Assembly: GCF_020687805.1 (NCBI RefSeq)
Contig: NZ_JAJEWQ010000001.1
Coordinates: forward strand, 62,001-126,000
DNA length: 64,000 nucleotides
Source of the DNA: Planctobacterium marinum
GTDB lineage: Bacteria > Pseudomonadota > Gammaproteobacteria > Enterobacterales > Alteromonadaceae
Direction: 5' to 3'
In this document: piece by piece, positions 8,184 to 16,576 of the stretch
Layout of the letters: each line of letters starts with the position of its first letter
Numbering within the stretch: the stretch's first letter is position 1
The notes under the pieces: generated by a model
What the model saw: only the letters and a program-made list of their open reading frames with translations
Told to the model about the DNA's origin: nothing
Database searches by the model: none
Position numbers and translations under genes: made by a program

Positions 8184-9404
8184 CTATTTCTTCGCTTTTG
8201 CTTTGCTGTTTTTCTTTGTTGCCGTCTTTTTCTTTTTGGGCTTTTTAGGCGCGACTTTGGCTACTTTGTGTTTTGGCTCCAGGCCTTTTACTTTCTGGGC
8301 TTTGATAATGTCACCGGTGAAGCGGCTGATCTTGCCCATCATTTCCATTTCGTGCGCTTCCACCAGGGATATCGCATTGCCTTTTTTGCCGGAACGGCCG
8401 GTACGGCCAATGCGGTGTACGTAGACATCGGCAGAGCGGGGCAAGTCATAATTGATAACGTGACTGACATCGGGTATATCAATGCCTCTGGCGGCCACAT
8501 CGGTGGCTAACATAATTGGGCTGTCACCATTTTTAAAGGCGGCGATGGCTTTGATTCGTCTGTCTTGCGGCATTTCACCTTGCAAAAATACATAACGTAC
8601 ATTTTGTGTTTGCAGCCATTCTGCCAGCTCTGCCAGACGTTCACGGGTTTTGATGAACACGACGCAACGGTTAACCTCGTCACTTTGCAAATAGTGCAAC
8701 AGCAACTGACGTTTGTGCTCCAACGTATCGGCAAAATGGATCCATTGCAGAATTTTAGGGCGCTCTTTGCGCGAAGGTGTTGTTTCCACTGAAACCGGAT
8801 CATTGAGTACAGTTAAAGCAAAGCGCTCGACGTCTTTACTGTCTAACGTAGCAGAGAATAAATGGGTTTGTTTGCGCCAGCGGGCTTCAGCACAGATTTG
8901 ACTGACCACTGAGCCAAAACCCATGTCGAGCATGCGATCTGCTTCATCCAGAATTATCCATTCCAGTTCCCGACAATCAAAGGCTTCACGTTCGATATGC
9001 TCAAACAGTCTGCCCGGTGTCGCTATGACGATATCAACATTACTTTCCAGTAAGTCCAGGTCTGAGCCGTAATTAATGCCACCAATAATCGTACCGGACG
9101 TAATATCGGTGTAGGTGGCTATTTTTTGCGTTTGTTCATGCACCTGCAGTGCCAGCTCACGTGTTGGCGTCAGGATCAGAATACGGGGACCGTGCGGTTT
9201 TTTCGCCGGATAATCCAGTAAATATTGGCATGCGGGCAAAACAAAAGCGGCGGTTTTCCCGGTTCCGGTAGGTGCACTGGCTAAAACGTCCTTGCCGTCC
9301 AGTGCCGCCGGAATGGCTTCCATCTGAATACTGGTGGGTTTACTAAACCCCATTTCTGCGACGGCACGGCAAAGCTCGTCGTCCAGCTGTAAATCTTCAA
9401 ACAT
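8184..9404 (-). CDS. srmB: ATP-dependent DEAD-box RNA helicase SrmB
   Basis: 406 residues. Motifs in order: Q motif region near residue 27 (SIQMEAIPAALDG), Walker A APTGTGKTA, PTRELALQ, DEAD in ILDEADRMLDMGFG, SAT in LFSATLD, ARGIDIPDVSHV and HRIGRTGR. The C-terminal ~40 residues are a lysine-rich tail that would bind RNA. It lines up with E. coli SrmB along its length, including RILILTPTRELA and the SLVEAHE block, but has a shorter tail. SrmB helps early assembly of the 50S ribosomal subunit. It is first in a minus-strand run with rdgB and hemW. Confidence 0.9.
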   Translation of the reverse strand: MFEDLQLDDELCRAVAEMGFSKPTSIQMEAIPAALDGKDVLASAPTGTGKTAAFVLPACQYLLDYPAKKPHGPRILILTPTRELALQVHEQTQKIATYTDITSGTIIGGINYGSDLDLLESNVDIVIATPGRLFEHIEREAFDCRELEWIILDEADRMLDMGFGSVVSQICAEARWRKQTHLFSATLDSKDVERFALTVLNDPVSVETTPSRKERPKILQWIHFADTLEHKRQLLLHYLQSDEVNRCVVFIKTRERLAELAEWLQTQNVRYVFLQGEMPQDRRIKAIAAFKNGDSPIMLATDVAARGIDIPDVSHVINYDLPRSADVYVHRIGRTGRSGKKGNAISLVEAHEMEMMGKISRFTGDIIKAQKVKGLEPKHKVAKVAPKKPKKKKTATKKNSKAKAKK

Positions 9405-9460
9405 GCATTAACCCATTAAATTTTTGCCGGATTATACCTGTTTTGCAGGGCTATGTTCGA

Positions 9461-10024
9461 TTAAAAGTGCCAGGTATAAGCGATATTCGCGAAATCCATA
9501 CCAGGGTTGTTATCATTCAGACCGCCATTAGAGTAATGCATGTAACGCAAGGCGACAGATTCCCGCAAGTTTTCCCCAAATTCGAAGATGATGCCAAGTC
9601 GATCTTCAAACTGGTAATGTGAGCCAATATCTTTTCCGGCAAAACGGGTATCTTCCACCAGGGAAACGCCAATACCAAATTCCCATTTGACCGGGTACTT
9701 GTCGTAAATCCGGGCAAACTCTTTACTAAATACCGGGGAAATAGCGAAAGCAAAGTTACTTTCATGACGCACCGGATCGCCAAATTCCCAAAAATTAAGA
9801 CTAAATTCCCAGTACACGTCCAGGGTGCCCAACCACCTGAAGCTGTCAATTTGGGTAACCACAGGCCGGTATCCGAGACGCAAGCCTTTTAAATTGCCTT
9901 CTCCATGAAGGTACTCAATGGAAATAGCCTGATCGTAATTGTCCTCTAAATGCCACTGTTGCGCACTTGCCGGAAAAACCGCTGCAGTAATCAACATCAG
10001 GGTTGCTAAAAAAACGTTGTGCAT
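9461..10024 (-). CDS. PagL-like outer membrane lipid A 3-O-deacylase (acyloxyacyl hydrolase family)
   Basis: 187 residues with a signal peptide (about 1-21, ending ASA) and a C-terminal phenylalanine typical of outer membrane beta-barrels. The C-terminal block YMHYSNGGLNDNNPGMD matches the PagL active site: His163 and Ser165 in H-Y-S correspond to His126 and Ser128 of Pseudomonas aeruginosa PagL. The residue 12 after the serine, Glu140 in that enzyme, is Asp177 here. The enzyme would remove the 3-position acyl chain from lipid A. No Shine-Dalgarno sequence is evident, and a 12-bp inverted repeat lies 5 nt upstream of the ATG. Family is fairly sure; activity with Asp in the triad is open. Confidence 0.83.
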   Translation of the reverse strand: MHNVFLATLMLITAAVFPASAQQWHLEDNYDQAISIEYLHGEGNLKGLRLGYRPVVTQIDSFRWLGTLDVYWEFSLNFWEFGDPVRHESNFAFAISPVFSKEFARIYDKYPVKWEFGIGVSLVEDTRFAGKDIGSHYQFEDRLGIIFEFGENLRESVALRYMHYSNGGLNDNNPGMDFANIAYTWHF

Positions 10025-10028
10025 TGTG

Positions 10029-10066
10029 ATATACCATTCAAATTCATTATGTACTGAATGGTATAT
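10029..10066. promoter_or_regulatory. Perfect 12-bp inverted repeat at the pagL-like start codon
   Basis: Arms ATATACCATTCA (10029-10040) and TGAATGGTATAT (10055-10066) are perfect complements separated by 14 nt. The repeat begins 5 nt upstream of the ATG of the PagL-like gene. It could be an operator for a dimeric regulator or an mRNA hairpin controlling translation. There is no U tract on the gene side, so a terminator for cca is less likely. Confidence 0.55.
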
Positions 10067-10155
10067 AAATTAAATGCAAAAGATTAGCGGTAAAAATAGA
10101 TGATTAAGTTCTAAAATATTGAATTAAAATTGCTTGAAATGGTATTTACGTTATT

Positions 10156-11388
10156 TTAACGAATGCTATGCTCAGCCTTAACCTGTGCAACAATTTGGCA
10201 ACGTCGCTCGCTGAGTTCCTGCTTTATTGCCGCACCTTTAAATCCGTCCGCAATGATATTTTGCACATTGACCTGCAGCGCCGCGTTGAGGCAAGTTAGC
10301 AGGTAAGGCGCCTGAGGATAGGGGCGATGTTCAAAACCGGTACGTCCTTTGGCATCGGCCTCACAGGCAAGCAACATATCCTGAAAGCGTTCAGGCTTGC
10401 GCCAGGCATCTACACTATCAAACAATTTTATGATGGTTTGCGGCCTTAATTCAAAGGCTTTGTGGACTTTGCCGTGATGTTCACAGGTTAATTTTGCCAG
10501 GTCCGTTTCCAGTTTAGGGGCTTTAATACGTTGGCATAATTGTTCAACCAGTGGCAGCCCGGCTTTTTCATGCCCATGATGACTGGGCCAGAATTGTGGT
10601 CTGGTGAGCCCTTTTCCTAAATCATGCAACAATGCGGCAAAACGCACCGGAATACGCTCACTCAACATGGCAGCTTGTTGTAAAACCATCATGACATGGA
10701 CACCTGTATCTATCTCAGGATGCCATTTTTCAGGGTTAGGCACGCCCCACAGCGCATCCAGTTCCGGGAACCAGTCTTGCAAGCCGTTGCAACTGCGCAG
10801 GGTCTCAAAATAAACCTCTGGGTTGGGTTCTGACAGTGCTTTGGCTGTCTCAACCCATACCCGTTCTGCAGAGAGTGTTTTCAGTTCATGGCTTTGTGTA
10901 ATTTCGGTCATCAGTGCCAGGGTTTCCGGGGCTATTTTGAACCCGTACCCGGCATAACGCGCCGCAAATCGGGCCACTCTGAGCACTCTTAATGGATCTT
11001 CAATAAAGGCATCAGAGACATGGCGCAGGATTCGCTGTTCTAAATCTTTCTGACCACCATAAGGGTCGATGAGAACACCGTACTCATCTTCAGCCATTGC
11101 GTTGACGGTTAAATCACGACGGATGAGATCATCCGCTAAGGTCACGCTGGAGGAGGTATCAGTGTCAAAGCCCGTATAGCCTTCGCCCGATTTTTTTTCT
11201 TTACGGGCGAGGGCATACTCTTCTTTACTTTTTGGGTGTAAGAATACCGGGAAATCTTTGCCAACCTGTTGATAGCCCGCCTGTAACATCTCCCTGGAAG
11301 TCGCTCCTGTGACTACCCAGTCTCGGTCTTTTACCTGGCGACCCAGGAGTTTGTCGCGTACAGCACCGCCCACTAAATACACTTGCAT
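10156..11388 (-). CDS. cca: Multifunctional CCA tRNA nucleotidyltransferase / phosphohydrolase
   Basis: 410 residues, close to E. coli Cca (412). It adds or repairs the 3' CCA end of tRNAs without a template. The nucleotidyltransferase head shows [14 protein letters not shown], the metal-binding D21-x-D23 in KDRDWVV, and [10 protein letters not shown]. The C-terminal half carries an HD domain (ALLHDLGKG near residue 255) that gives the gammaproteobacterial enzyme phosphatase and 2',3'-cyclic phosphodiesterase activity. It stands alone on the minus strand, divergent from gspA with about 150 nt between. Confidence 0.96.
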   Translation of the reverse strand: MQVYLVGGAVRDKLLGRQVKDRDWVVTGATSREMLQAGYQQVGKDFPVFLHPKSKEEYALARKEKKSGEGYTGFDTDTSSSVTLADDLIRRDLTVNAMAEDEYGVLIDPYGGQKDLEQRILRHVSDAFIEDPLRVLRVARFAARYAGYGFKIAPETLALMTEITQSHELKTLSAERVWVETAKALSEPNPEVYFETLRSCNGLQDWFPELDALWGVPNPEKWHPEIDTGVHVMMVLQQAAMLSERIPVRFAALLHDLGKGLTRPQFWPSHHGHEKAGLPLVEQLCQRIKAPKLETDLAKLTCEHHGKVHKAFELRPQTIIKLFDSVDAWRKPERFQDMLLACEADAKGRTGFEHRPYPQAPYLLTCLNAALQVNVQNIIADGFKGAAIKQELSERRCQIVAQVKAEHSIR

Positions 11389-11541
11389 TATTTTTACGTT
11401 TTCTTCATCGCTGATTCATGATTAAGGTTTATTATGCCGGAAAATGTGAATTTTTACTTTTGATGTTTTGACTTAATAAACACAAATCGTCAGGATAGCC
11501 AACCAGAATGATTTGATTCAGCGGAAACCGGACAAGCAGAT

Positions 11542-12453
11542 ATGTATCTGAATTACTTTGGGTTAAAGGATAATCCCTTTTCTATAGCACCAAATCCCGA
11601 ATATTTGTTTATGAGCCCCAGGCACAGAGAGGCCCTGGCACACCTGACTTTTGGTCTAAGAGAAAGCGGTGGTTTTGTGATGCTCACCGGGGAAGTGGGT
11701 ACAGGTAAAACCACCGTAGCGCGTAAACTGTTGCAGGACTTACCGGCAACAACCCAGGTCGCGATGATATTAAATCCAACCTTGTCTGCCATTGAACTGC
11801 TGGCGACGATTTGTGATGAACTTGGCATTGAATACGAGCGCCAGCTTTCCAGTCTGAAGTACTTTACTGATTTGATACTAAAAAAATTAAGTGATAATCA
11901 CCAAAACAATAAGAATACCATTCTTATCATTGATGAAGCGCAGCACCTGATGCCGGAAGTACTTGAGCAATTGCGCTTGTTAACCAACCTGGAAACCAAC
12001 CGTGAAAAGCTGATGAAGGTTGTGTTAATTGGACAACCAGAGTTGCAACAGTTGTTAAAACGCAATGAGTTACGCCAGTTGGCACAGCGCATCACTGCCC
12101 GTTATCACTTATTACCGCTGACGTCAGGTGAGGTAAAGGAGTATGTTGCCCACAGATTACAGGTAGCCAATGGTGATCGTGGGGTATTTAGCCACGGCGC
12201 ATTGCAGGCAGCCTATCAAATTACAGGGGGGATCCCCCGGGTCATCAATTTATTGTGCGACAGAGCTTTGACCATTACGGCCAGCAAACAAATGCTATCG
12301 GTTAAGCGGCACATTTTGGTGGCTGCGGCTCAGCAAATCTTAGGTGAGGATGTGGTTAAACAGCGTCAGGGTAAACAGCAAACCTTAATGCTGGTGTTGC
12401 TGTTTCTGTTAAGCACGACGTTGGGTTTTGCCATGGGGAGTTGGTATGGCTAA
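11542..12453 (+). CDS. gspA: GspA/ExeA-type AAA ATPase of type II secretion assembly
   Basis: 303 residues. The N-terminal YFGLKDNPFSIAPNPEYLF signature is that of the ExeA/GspA/MshM ATPases. Walker A is GEVGTGKTT (near residue 50) and Walker B is ILIIDEAQ (near 130). A single transmembrane helix lies at the extreme C-terminus (LMLVLLFLLSTTLGFAMG). ExeA of Aeromonas continues into a periplasmic peptidoglycan-binding domain; this protein stops right after the membrane helix, so it is a short form. The downstream gspB overlaps it by 8 nt. The pair probably helps insert the GspD secretin into the outer membrane. The MshM-like alternative is disfavoured by the GspB partner. Confidence 0.8.
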   Translation: MYLNYFGLKDNPFSIAPNPEYLFMSPRHREALAHLTFGLRESGGFVMLTGEVGTGKTTVARKLLQDLPATTQVAMILNPTLSAIELLATICDELGIEYERQLSSLKYFTDLILKKLSDNHQNNKNTILIIDEAQHLMPEVLEQLRLLTNLETNREKLMKVVLIGQPELQQLLKRNELRQLAQRITARYHLLPLTSGEVKEYVAHRLQVANGDRGVFSHGALQAAYQITGGIPRVINLLCDRALTITASKQMLSVKRHILVAAAQQILGEDVVKQRQGKQQTLMLVLLFLLSTTLGFAMGSWYG

Positions 12454-13549
12454 ACAAATTGGTATTCAGGCGCTTCAGCCTGGTATGTTTATCCTGGGCA
12501 TTATTGAGCAAAATGGCCCGGTCAGGATCAAAAAAACAGGTCTGGTAACCAGCCAGGAAATGGTTCAGGGGCTGGCAGAAATGGGAGTTGTTTCGGTTGC
12601 GATAGATCCGGAAAAAACCGTAGAACTGGAAATCGAAGATACCCACCACGTTTCGCAAACACAGTTTGTGATGCAGGCCAATGAAGAATCGCCACGCCAG
12701 GATGCAGATAATCAGTTAACCGAGCAGTTTAATCGCAGCCTGTTTATGCCTTCTTTGCAAAAAGTTCCTTCGGCCTGGCGATATTATGGCACTCAGGTTG
12801 GGATAGCGGCATTGGTGGTCTTTGTCGGATTTTTTACCGGCTGGTTTGCCAGTGGCTTCGCGAATAAGAGCAGTAGCCCAGTTAGCGTCTCAGAACCGGT
12901 GCAGGATACTGCCACTTTGGTGGCTGATAAACCTCAGAATCCGGCACAATCCGTACCGGTAAAAGACTCTGTGGCTGACAATACGGCGCAAACTCAAGCT
13001 GGCAGTATTGTAGCCGCAGTTGAACCGGAAACAACGGATAAGACGCAGGAAGAGACGGCGGCGCAAAATGTCGGTGAACCTGTTTCTCGCAATCTTGCCT
13101 CTCAAAATGCGCCATCATCAGCCGATACAGAAGAGACTGTTGCGGTGACAGAGGCAGCACCAGCGGCGGCGAGTTCTGCAGTGTCACCAGAGTTGATGAA
13201 ACGTTTTGAAGCGGCGATGGCGGATTTGGAAAAAGAGTCGTCGCCAACGTTAGCGGATGATGGTGAAACCCTGGAATATGGTCGTGCAGAAAACACCTAT
13301 AATTCCACTGACATTCAGCGGGTTGACCAGTTGCCAGCTCGCATAATGACGCGTTTGCCCAGTATGTCTTTTTCAGCACATATGTATGCCTCTAATCCCA
13401 ATGACCGTTGGGTGAAGTTAAACGGTATCGAAATGGGCGAGGGGGAATGGCTTGATGACAAGTTATTTATTGAACGCATTGAACCACAGCATGTGATCTT
13501 AGTGTTTGAAGGGCACCAGTTCAGTATGCGGGCTTTATCCGAATGGTAA
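12446..13549 (+). CDS. gspB: GspB-like type II secretion protein with an N-terminal DUF3391-like domain
   Basis: 367 residues from the ATG at 12446, 5 nt after GGGGAG; an upstream in-frame codon at 12428 lacks this spacing. Residues 1-60 (IGIQALQPGMF, then RIKKTGL) resemble the DUF3391 domain normally found in front of HD-GYP domains. A transmembrane helix follows near residues 115-135 (VGIAALVVFVGFFTGWF), then a ~160-residue Ala/Glu/Thr/Ser-rich linker, then a C-terminal T2SSB domain (about residues 300-367, with NDRWVKLNGIEMGEGEW and HQFSMRAL). GspB works with GspA in secretin assembly. The C-terminal domain is confidently GspB; the N-terminal domain is the odd part and would face the cytoplasm. 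Confidence 0.82.
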   Translation: MAKQIGIQALQPGMFILGIIEQNGPVRIKKTGLVTSQEMVQGLAEMGVVSVAIDPEKTVELEIEDTHHVSQTQFVMQANEESPRQDADNQLTEQFNRSLFMPSLQKVPSAWRYYGTQVGIAALVVFVGFFTGWFASGFANKSSSPVSVSEPVQDTATLVADKPQNPAQSVPVKDSVADNTAQTQAGSIVAAVEPETTDKTQEETAAQNVGEPVSRNLASQNAPSSADTEETVAVTEAAPAAASSAVSPELMKRFEAAMADLEKESSPTLADDGETLEYGRAENTYNSTDIQRVDQLPARIMTRLPSMSFSAHMYASNPNDRWVKLNGIEMGEGEWLDDKLFIERIEPQHVILVFEGHQFSMRALSEW

Positions 13550-13576
13550 CATGGCGCTAATCAAAGGGGTTTTGGT

Positions 13577-14278
13577 TTGCAAGAGAGTGAAGCCAGAGCA
13601 TATTTTTTACGGGATATGCGCAAGGCAAAAAACAACGTTGAACGCTTTTATAAAGCTCAGCACGAGTTCGGCTCTAAAAAGCACGTACAACAGTTTTTAA
13701 CGGATTTTCGTCAGGCTCATGCTGGCATCACTATTTTTGAGTATCGCAAGCCCACCCGTCACCCCTGGCACTTTCACCATACGTTCTTTTATATCGAACC
13801 CAAAGCAATTGAAGAAGACGGCATCGGAAAGCTGTTATTAGTTCAGCAAACCACGCTGGATTCAAAAAAGTTAGTCAAAGGTGATCTGAGCGACATTCTT
13901 GAGGTACAGGTAACCCGCGATTTAATGCTGCATGAGCACTTTTTCACTCGTTTAATTCAACGGGCAGAGTTATCCGGACTTAAAGCCGCACTCAACCTGA
14001 CGGCACATTCTCTGGCAGAAGTGTTGGTTCAGATAAAATTTGCCCTGACTCAGTTTGAAGAGGGACAGACGCTACACCTGGTGTTTCCTGACAAAGTATT
14101 CATTGTGACTTGCGAAAAGGCACAGGCATTATTGATTTTTAAAACGGTCATTTTGGCCGAATTTATGACAGAGCGACAGTTGCGGATCTATTCAGGCGCG
14201 ATTGCCCAGGCAAAAGTCTCTGAGAATGGCTTTGTATCACTGCGTGAAGATGAAGAAGCCTATGAATTATTGTTCTGA
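13577..14278 (+). CDS. Unrecognised 233-residue protein
   Basis: I do not recognise the family. The likely start is TTG at 13577, 8 nt after AAAGGGG; the first in-frame ATG would remove about 13 residues (it precedes RKAKNN). The product is soluble in appearance, with charged helices at the N-terminus (RKAKNNVERFYKAQHEF), a His-rich strand region (RHPWHFHHTFFYIEP near residue 62) and a mostly helical C-terminal half. It follows gspB closely on the same strand, so it could be the last gene of the gspAB transcript. Confidence 0.68.
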   Translation: MQESEARAYFLRDMRKAKNNVERFYKAQHEFGSKKHVQQFLTDFRQAHAGITIFEYRKPTRHPWHFHHTFFYIEPKAIEEDGIGKLLLVQQTTLDSKKLVKGDLSDILEVQVTRDLMLHEHFFTRLIQRAELSGLKAALNLTAHSLAEVLVQIKFALTQFEEGQTLHLVFPDKVFIVTCEKAQALLIFKTVILAEFMTERQLRIYSGAIAQAKVSENGFVSLREDEEAYELLF

Positions 14279-14417
14279 GCTTCATTTTTGCGGATCCCCT
14301 CTCAGTCATTCCTCACCTTCAACAGCTTCCGAGTGATGGTTTGAAAATTTTATTAAAGTTTTTTTAAAGGGCAGCCGATACGTCTCACAGGTAGGTTTTT
14401 ATTTGTGAGTGAATCTG

Positions 14418-14582
14418 ATGGGATCAAGAGTTGTACCCTCAAACATTTTGCGTTTATGGTTTTGGATGATCGACAGTTCTGGCTCTGTTGAGTTAGAGCA
14501 AAGCGCCACCGAATCTATTTTGAAATTTTACACCGATATGAATGTCGCCCGCAAAGAGCTGGAAATGCCCGCACACTTTTGA
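14418..14582 (+). CDS. Possible small protein of 54 residues upstream of dps
   Basis: The 452-nt gap between the unknown gene and dps holds one small frame from ATG 14418 to TGA 14582. The product starts MGSRVVPSNILRLWFWMIDS and continues with an acidic-amphipathic stretch (VELEQSATESILKFY). There is no strong ribosome binding site and no recognised family. It may be a real small gene, a gene remnant, or chance. The rest of the gap (14279-14417 and 14583-14730) holds AT-rich sequence and the dps upstream region; I see no clear sigma-70 promoter beyond a weak TTGTCT/TACACT pair just before dps. Confidence 0.3.
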   Translation: MGSRVVPSNILRLWFWMIDSSGSVELEQSATESILKFYTDMNVARKELEMPAHF

Positions 14583-14730
14583 GCTTTCCGATAACATGGC
14601 TTGTTCTGTTCCGGAATAAGCGCTGTAGCGTTTTCTTTTTTACCTGTTCCTGATTTTTACCTTGTCTTTGCTGACCTTGCCCCAATACACTATCTGAAAC
14701 GTCAAGTTTAAACCTCAGAAGGAGATAGTA

Positions 14731-15204
14731 ATGACGCCGATTGATATAGGTATCAGTGAGCAAAATCGTTTGAAAATTGCCGATGGCCTGAAGCGTTTAC
14801 TGGCCGACTCATACACGCTGTATTTGCAAACCCATAATTTCCACTGGAATGTTACCGGACCGCAGTTTCGTGAGTTGCATTTGATGTTTGAAGAGCATTA
14901 TACCGAACTGGCAGTTGCCGTAGACGATATCGCTGAACGCATTCGAACTTTGGATGTACCGGCACCTGGGACATACAAAGAATTTGCGCAACTGAGCTCG
15001 ATAGACGAAGTGGATGGTGTACCGGAAGCCGGTAATATGGTGGATATTCTGACTCGGGGACATGAGCAGGTGGTGAGAACTGCCAGAGAAGTCCTGGCGC
15101 TTTCTCAGGCGGCGGATGATGAATCTACCTCGGCGTTGGTGTCTGATCGTATGCGAATTCACGAAAAAACCGCGTGGATGCTAAGAGCCACCAGAAAACA
15201 GTAA
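14731..15204 (+). CDS. dps: Dps family DNA-binding ferritin-like protein
   Basis: 157 residues with a strong ribosome binding site (AGAAGGAGA, 6 nt upstream of the ATG). The Dps core is obvious: [20 protein letters not shown] followed by [21 protein letters not shown], which carries the His, Asp and Glu ligands of the inter-subunit ferroxidase centre. Dps dodecamers oxidise and store iron using peroxide and can coat DNA in stationary phase. The lysine-rich N-terminal DNA-binding tail of E. coli Dps is absent, so it may protect by iron sequestration more than by DNA binding. Convergent with the HD-GYP gene. Confidence 0.95.
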   Translation: MTPIDIGISEQNRLKIADGLKRLLADSYTLYLQTHNFHWNVTGPQFRELHLMFEEHYTELAVAVDDIAERIRTLDVPAPGTYKEFAQLSSIDEVDGVPEAGNMVDILTRGHEQVVRTAREVLALSQAADDESTSALVSDRMRIHEKTAWMLRATRKQ

Positions 15205-15217
15205 TCAGCAATGTTCA

Positions 15218-15247
15218 GGATGTTGTCGCTAAACAGCGACTACATCC
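15218..15247. terminator. Hairpin between convergent dps and the HD-GYP gene
   Basis: A 13-bp stem with one mismatch (15218-15230 with 15235-15247, AAAC loop) fills the gap between the two converging stop codons. T runs are weak on both sides, so termination would depend on the stem. Confidence 0.55.
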
Positions 15248-16456
15248 TTAAATGGCACCCAGAAAAATATCCCGGAAGAATTTGGTCAGGTTAATTTTAA
15301 ATTCATTGGGTCTGACGGTGCATTCAATCTCATCTGCTACTTTTGCCAGATCGACTCGCTTTAACTCAGTATGGGCGCCACTGGTGACACTGTAAAAGCA
15401 CATGACTAATGGTTTAATAGGCTCGTCTTTGTTGGCCTTGACAATGATCCCTAATTTGCCACTTTTCAGTTTAACCAATGAACCAACCGGGTGCACACCA
15501 ATACATCGAATGAATTGCTGTACCAGTGATTGGTCGTATTTTCCGGAGGTATCGGACAACAACTTTTTTAGCGCTGCAGTTGGTGTATAGCCTTTGCGAT
15601 AGGGGCGATCACTGGTCATGGCGTCATAGCTGTCGATGATCGCGGCCATGCGGCCGTAGGTGTTTATCTGATCGCCTTTTTTACCTTCCGGATATCCTGA
15701 ACCATCAAGTCGTTCATGATGATCCTGAATGACGCTCAGCACCACGTCGGAGACGTTTTCTTCCTGAGAAACCAGCTCTACCCCAAAATCCACATGCATT
15801 TTAATCATTTCCTGATCTTCAGCGTGGAATTTATCGCCTTTTTGCAATAGCTCTTCCGGAATGGTAGCCATGCCAATATCCATCAGAAAACCACCCAGGC
15901 AAAGATCTTCGGTCAGTTCTTTGTCGAATCCCAGGTGTCGGGCAAAAACACCCATGTATATGGCGCTGTTGACACTGTGCTCCCAGATGTAATCCGGGGC
16001 GTCTTTAATTAAAGAGACACAAGATAATGCATTGGGGTTTTCAAAAATACTGTCGATAATTTCTGACGAGACTTTGCGGATCTCTTCAATATTTGTTTGT
16101 TCGCCGTTACGCACTTTGTCGAGCAACTTACAATGAACCTGTTTTGCCTGATCGTGTAAGGTTTGCGATTGGTTTAGTGAATCTGAAAGTGACTTTTCCG
16201 GTGCTTTGTCTGCAACTGATTCCGTTTCCTGCGTTTGTTCTGGTTGATGTTTGGCGATTTCCTCAAGATTACTTTTACTGTAATCCACTTCCAGTTCCAG
16301 AATGCCTTTTTTCTTGAGCATGGCAATGAGTTCAGGGCGTTTTATCAGACCTTGAGATTTGACTTTCAGTTGACCACTTTGTTTGGTCACACGGCTGACA
16401 AACATCCCTGGCAGGAGTTGATCTATAGGAACGATAGCGATTTGATTTTGCTGCAT
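15248..16456 (-). CDS. HD-GYP domain protein with DUF3391 N-terminus and an altered HD motif
   Basis: 402 residues. Residues 1-65 form a DUF3391 domain (IDQLLPGMF, LKVKSQGLI). An HD-GYP domain spans about 155-345: H160 in WEHS, H221 in MHVDFG, H246-H247 in DHHERLDGSGYP, and RMAAIIDSYDAMTSDRPYRK. HD-GYP enzymes degrade cyclic di-GMP using two or three metals. Here the signature His-Asp is Met192-Asp193 (LMDIGM instead of LHDIGK), so one metal ligand is lost and the normally following Lys is Met. It may be inactive, altered, or a c-di-GMP receptor. The gene is alone on its strand, convergent with dps. Confidence 0.88.
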   Translation of the reverse strand: MQQNQIAIVPIDQLLPGMFVSRVTKQSGQLKVKSQGLIKRPELIAMLKKKGILELEVDYSKSNLEEIAKHQPEQTQETESVADKAPEKSLSDSLNQSQTLHDQAKQVHCKLLDKVRNGEQTNIEEIRKVSSEIIDSIFENPNALSCVSLIKDAPDYIWEHSVNSAIYMGVFARHLGFDKELTEDLCLGGFLMDIGMATIPEELLQKGDKFHAEDQEMIKMHVDFGVELVSQEENVSDVVLSVIQDHHERLDGSGYPEGKKGDQINTYGRMAAIIDSYDAMTSDRPYRKGYTPTAALKKLLSDTSGKYDQSLVQQFIRCIGVHPVGSLVKLKSGKLGIIVKANKDEPIKPLVMCFYSVTSGAHTELKRVDLAKVADEIECTVRPNEFKINLTKFFRDIFLGAI

Positions 16457-16511
16457 ATTATCAATTCAATCTGTCAGGTAAATGCGAATGTTCAGGTATT
16501 AATCGAGAAGT

Positions 16512-16538
16512 ATTGCCAATATCAGGGATATTGGCAAT
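16512..16538. repeat. Perfect 12-bp hairpin between leuD and the HD-GYP gene
   Basis: Arms ATTGCCAATATC (16512-16523) and GATATTGGCAAT (16527-16538) pair perfectly around a 3-nt loop, downstream of leuD and upstream of the HD-GYP start. No T tract follows on either strand, so it is either a weak leu operon 3' end or an operator for the HD-GYP gene. Confidence 0.5.
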
Positions 16539-16576
16539 GACACATTAGCATAATACTGAAAAAGATTGTGTTCGAA

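Noticed and set aside
12882-13379. 165-residue minus-strand open frame opposite gspB
   Set aside because: It lies entirely opposite the repetitive Ala/Glu/Thr linker of gspB, has no ribosome binding site and a His/Pro/Leu-rich composition typical of antisense frames.
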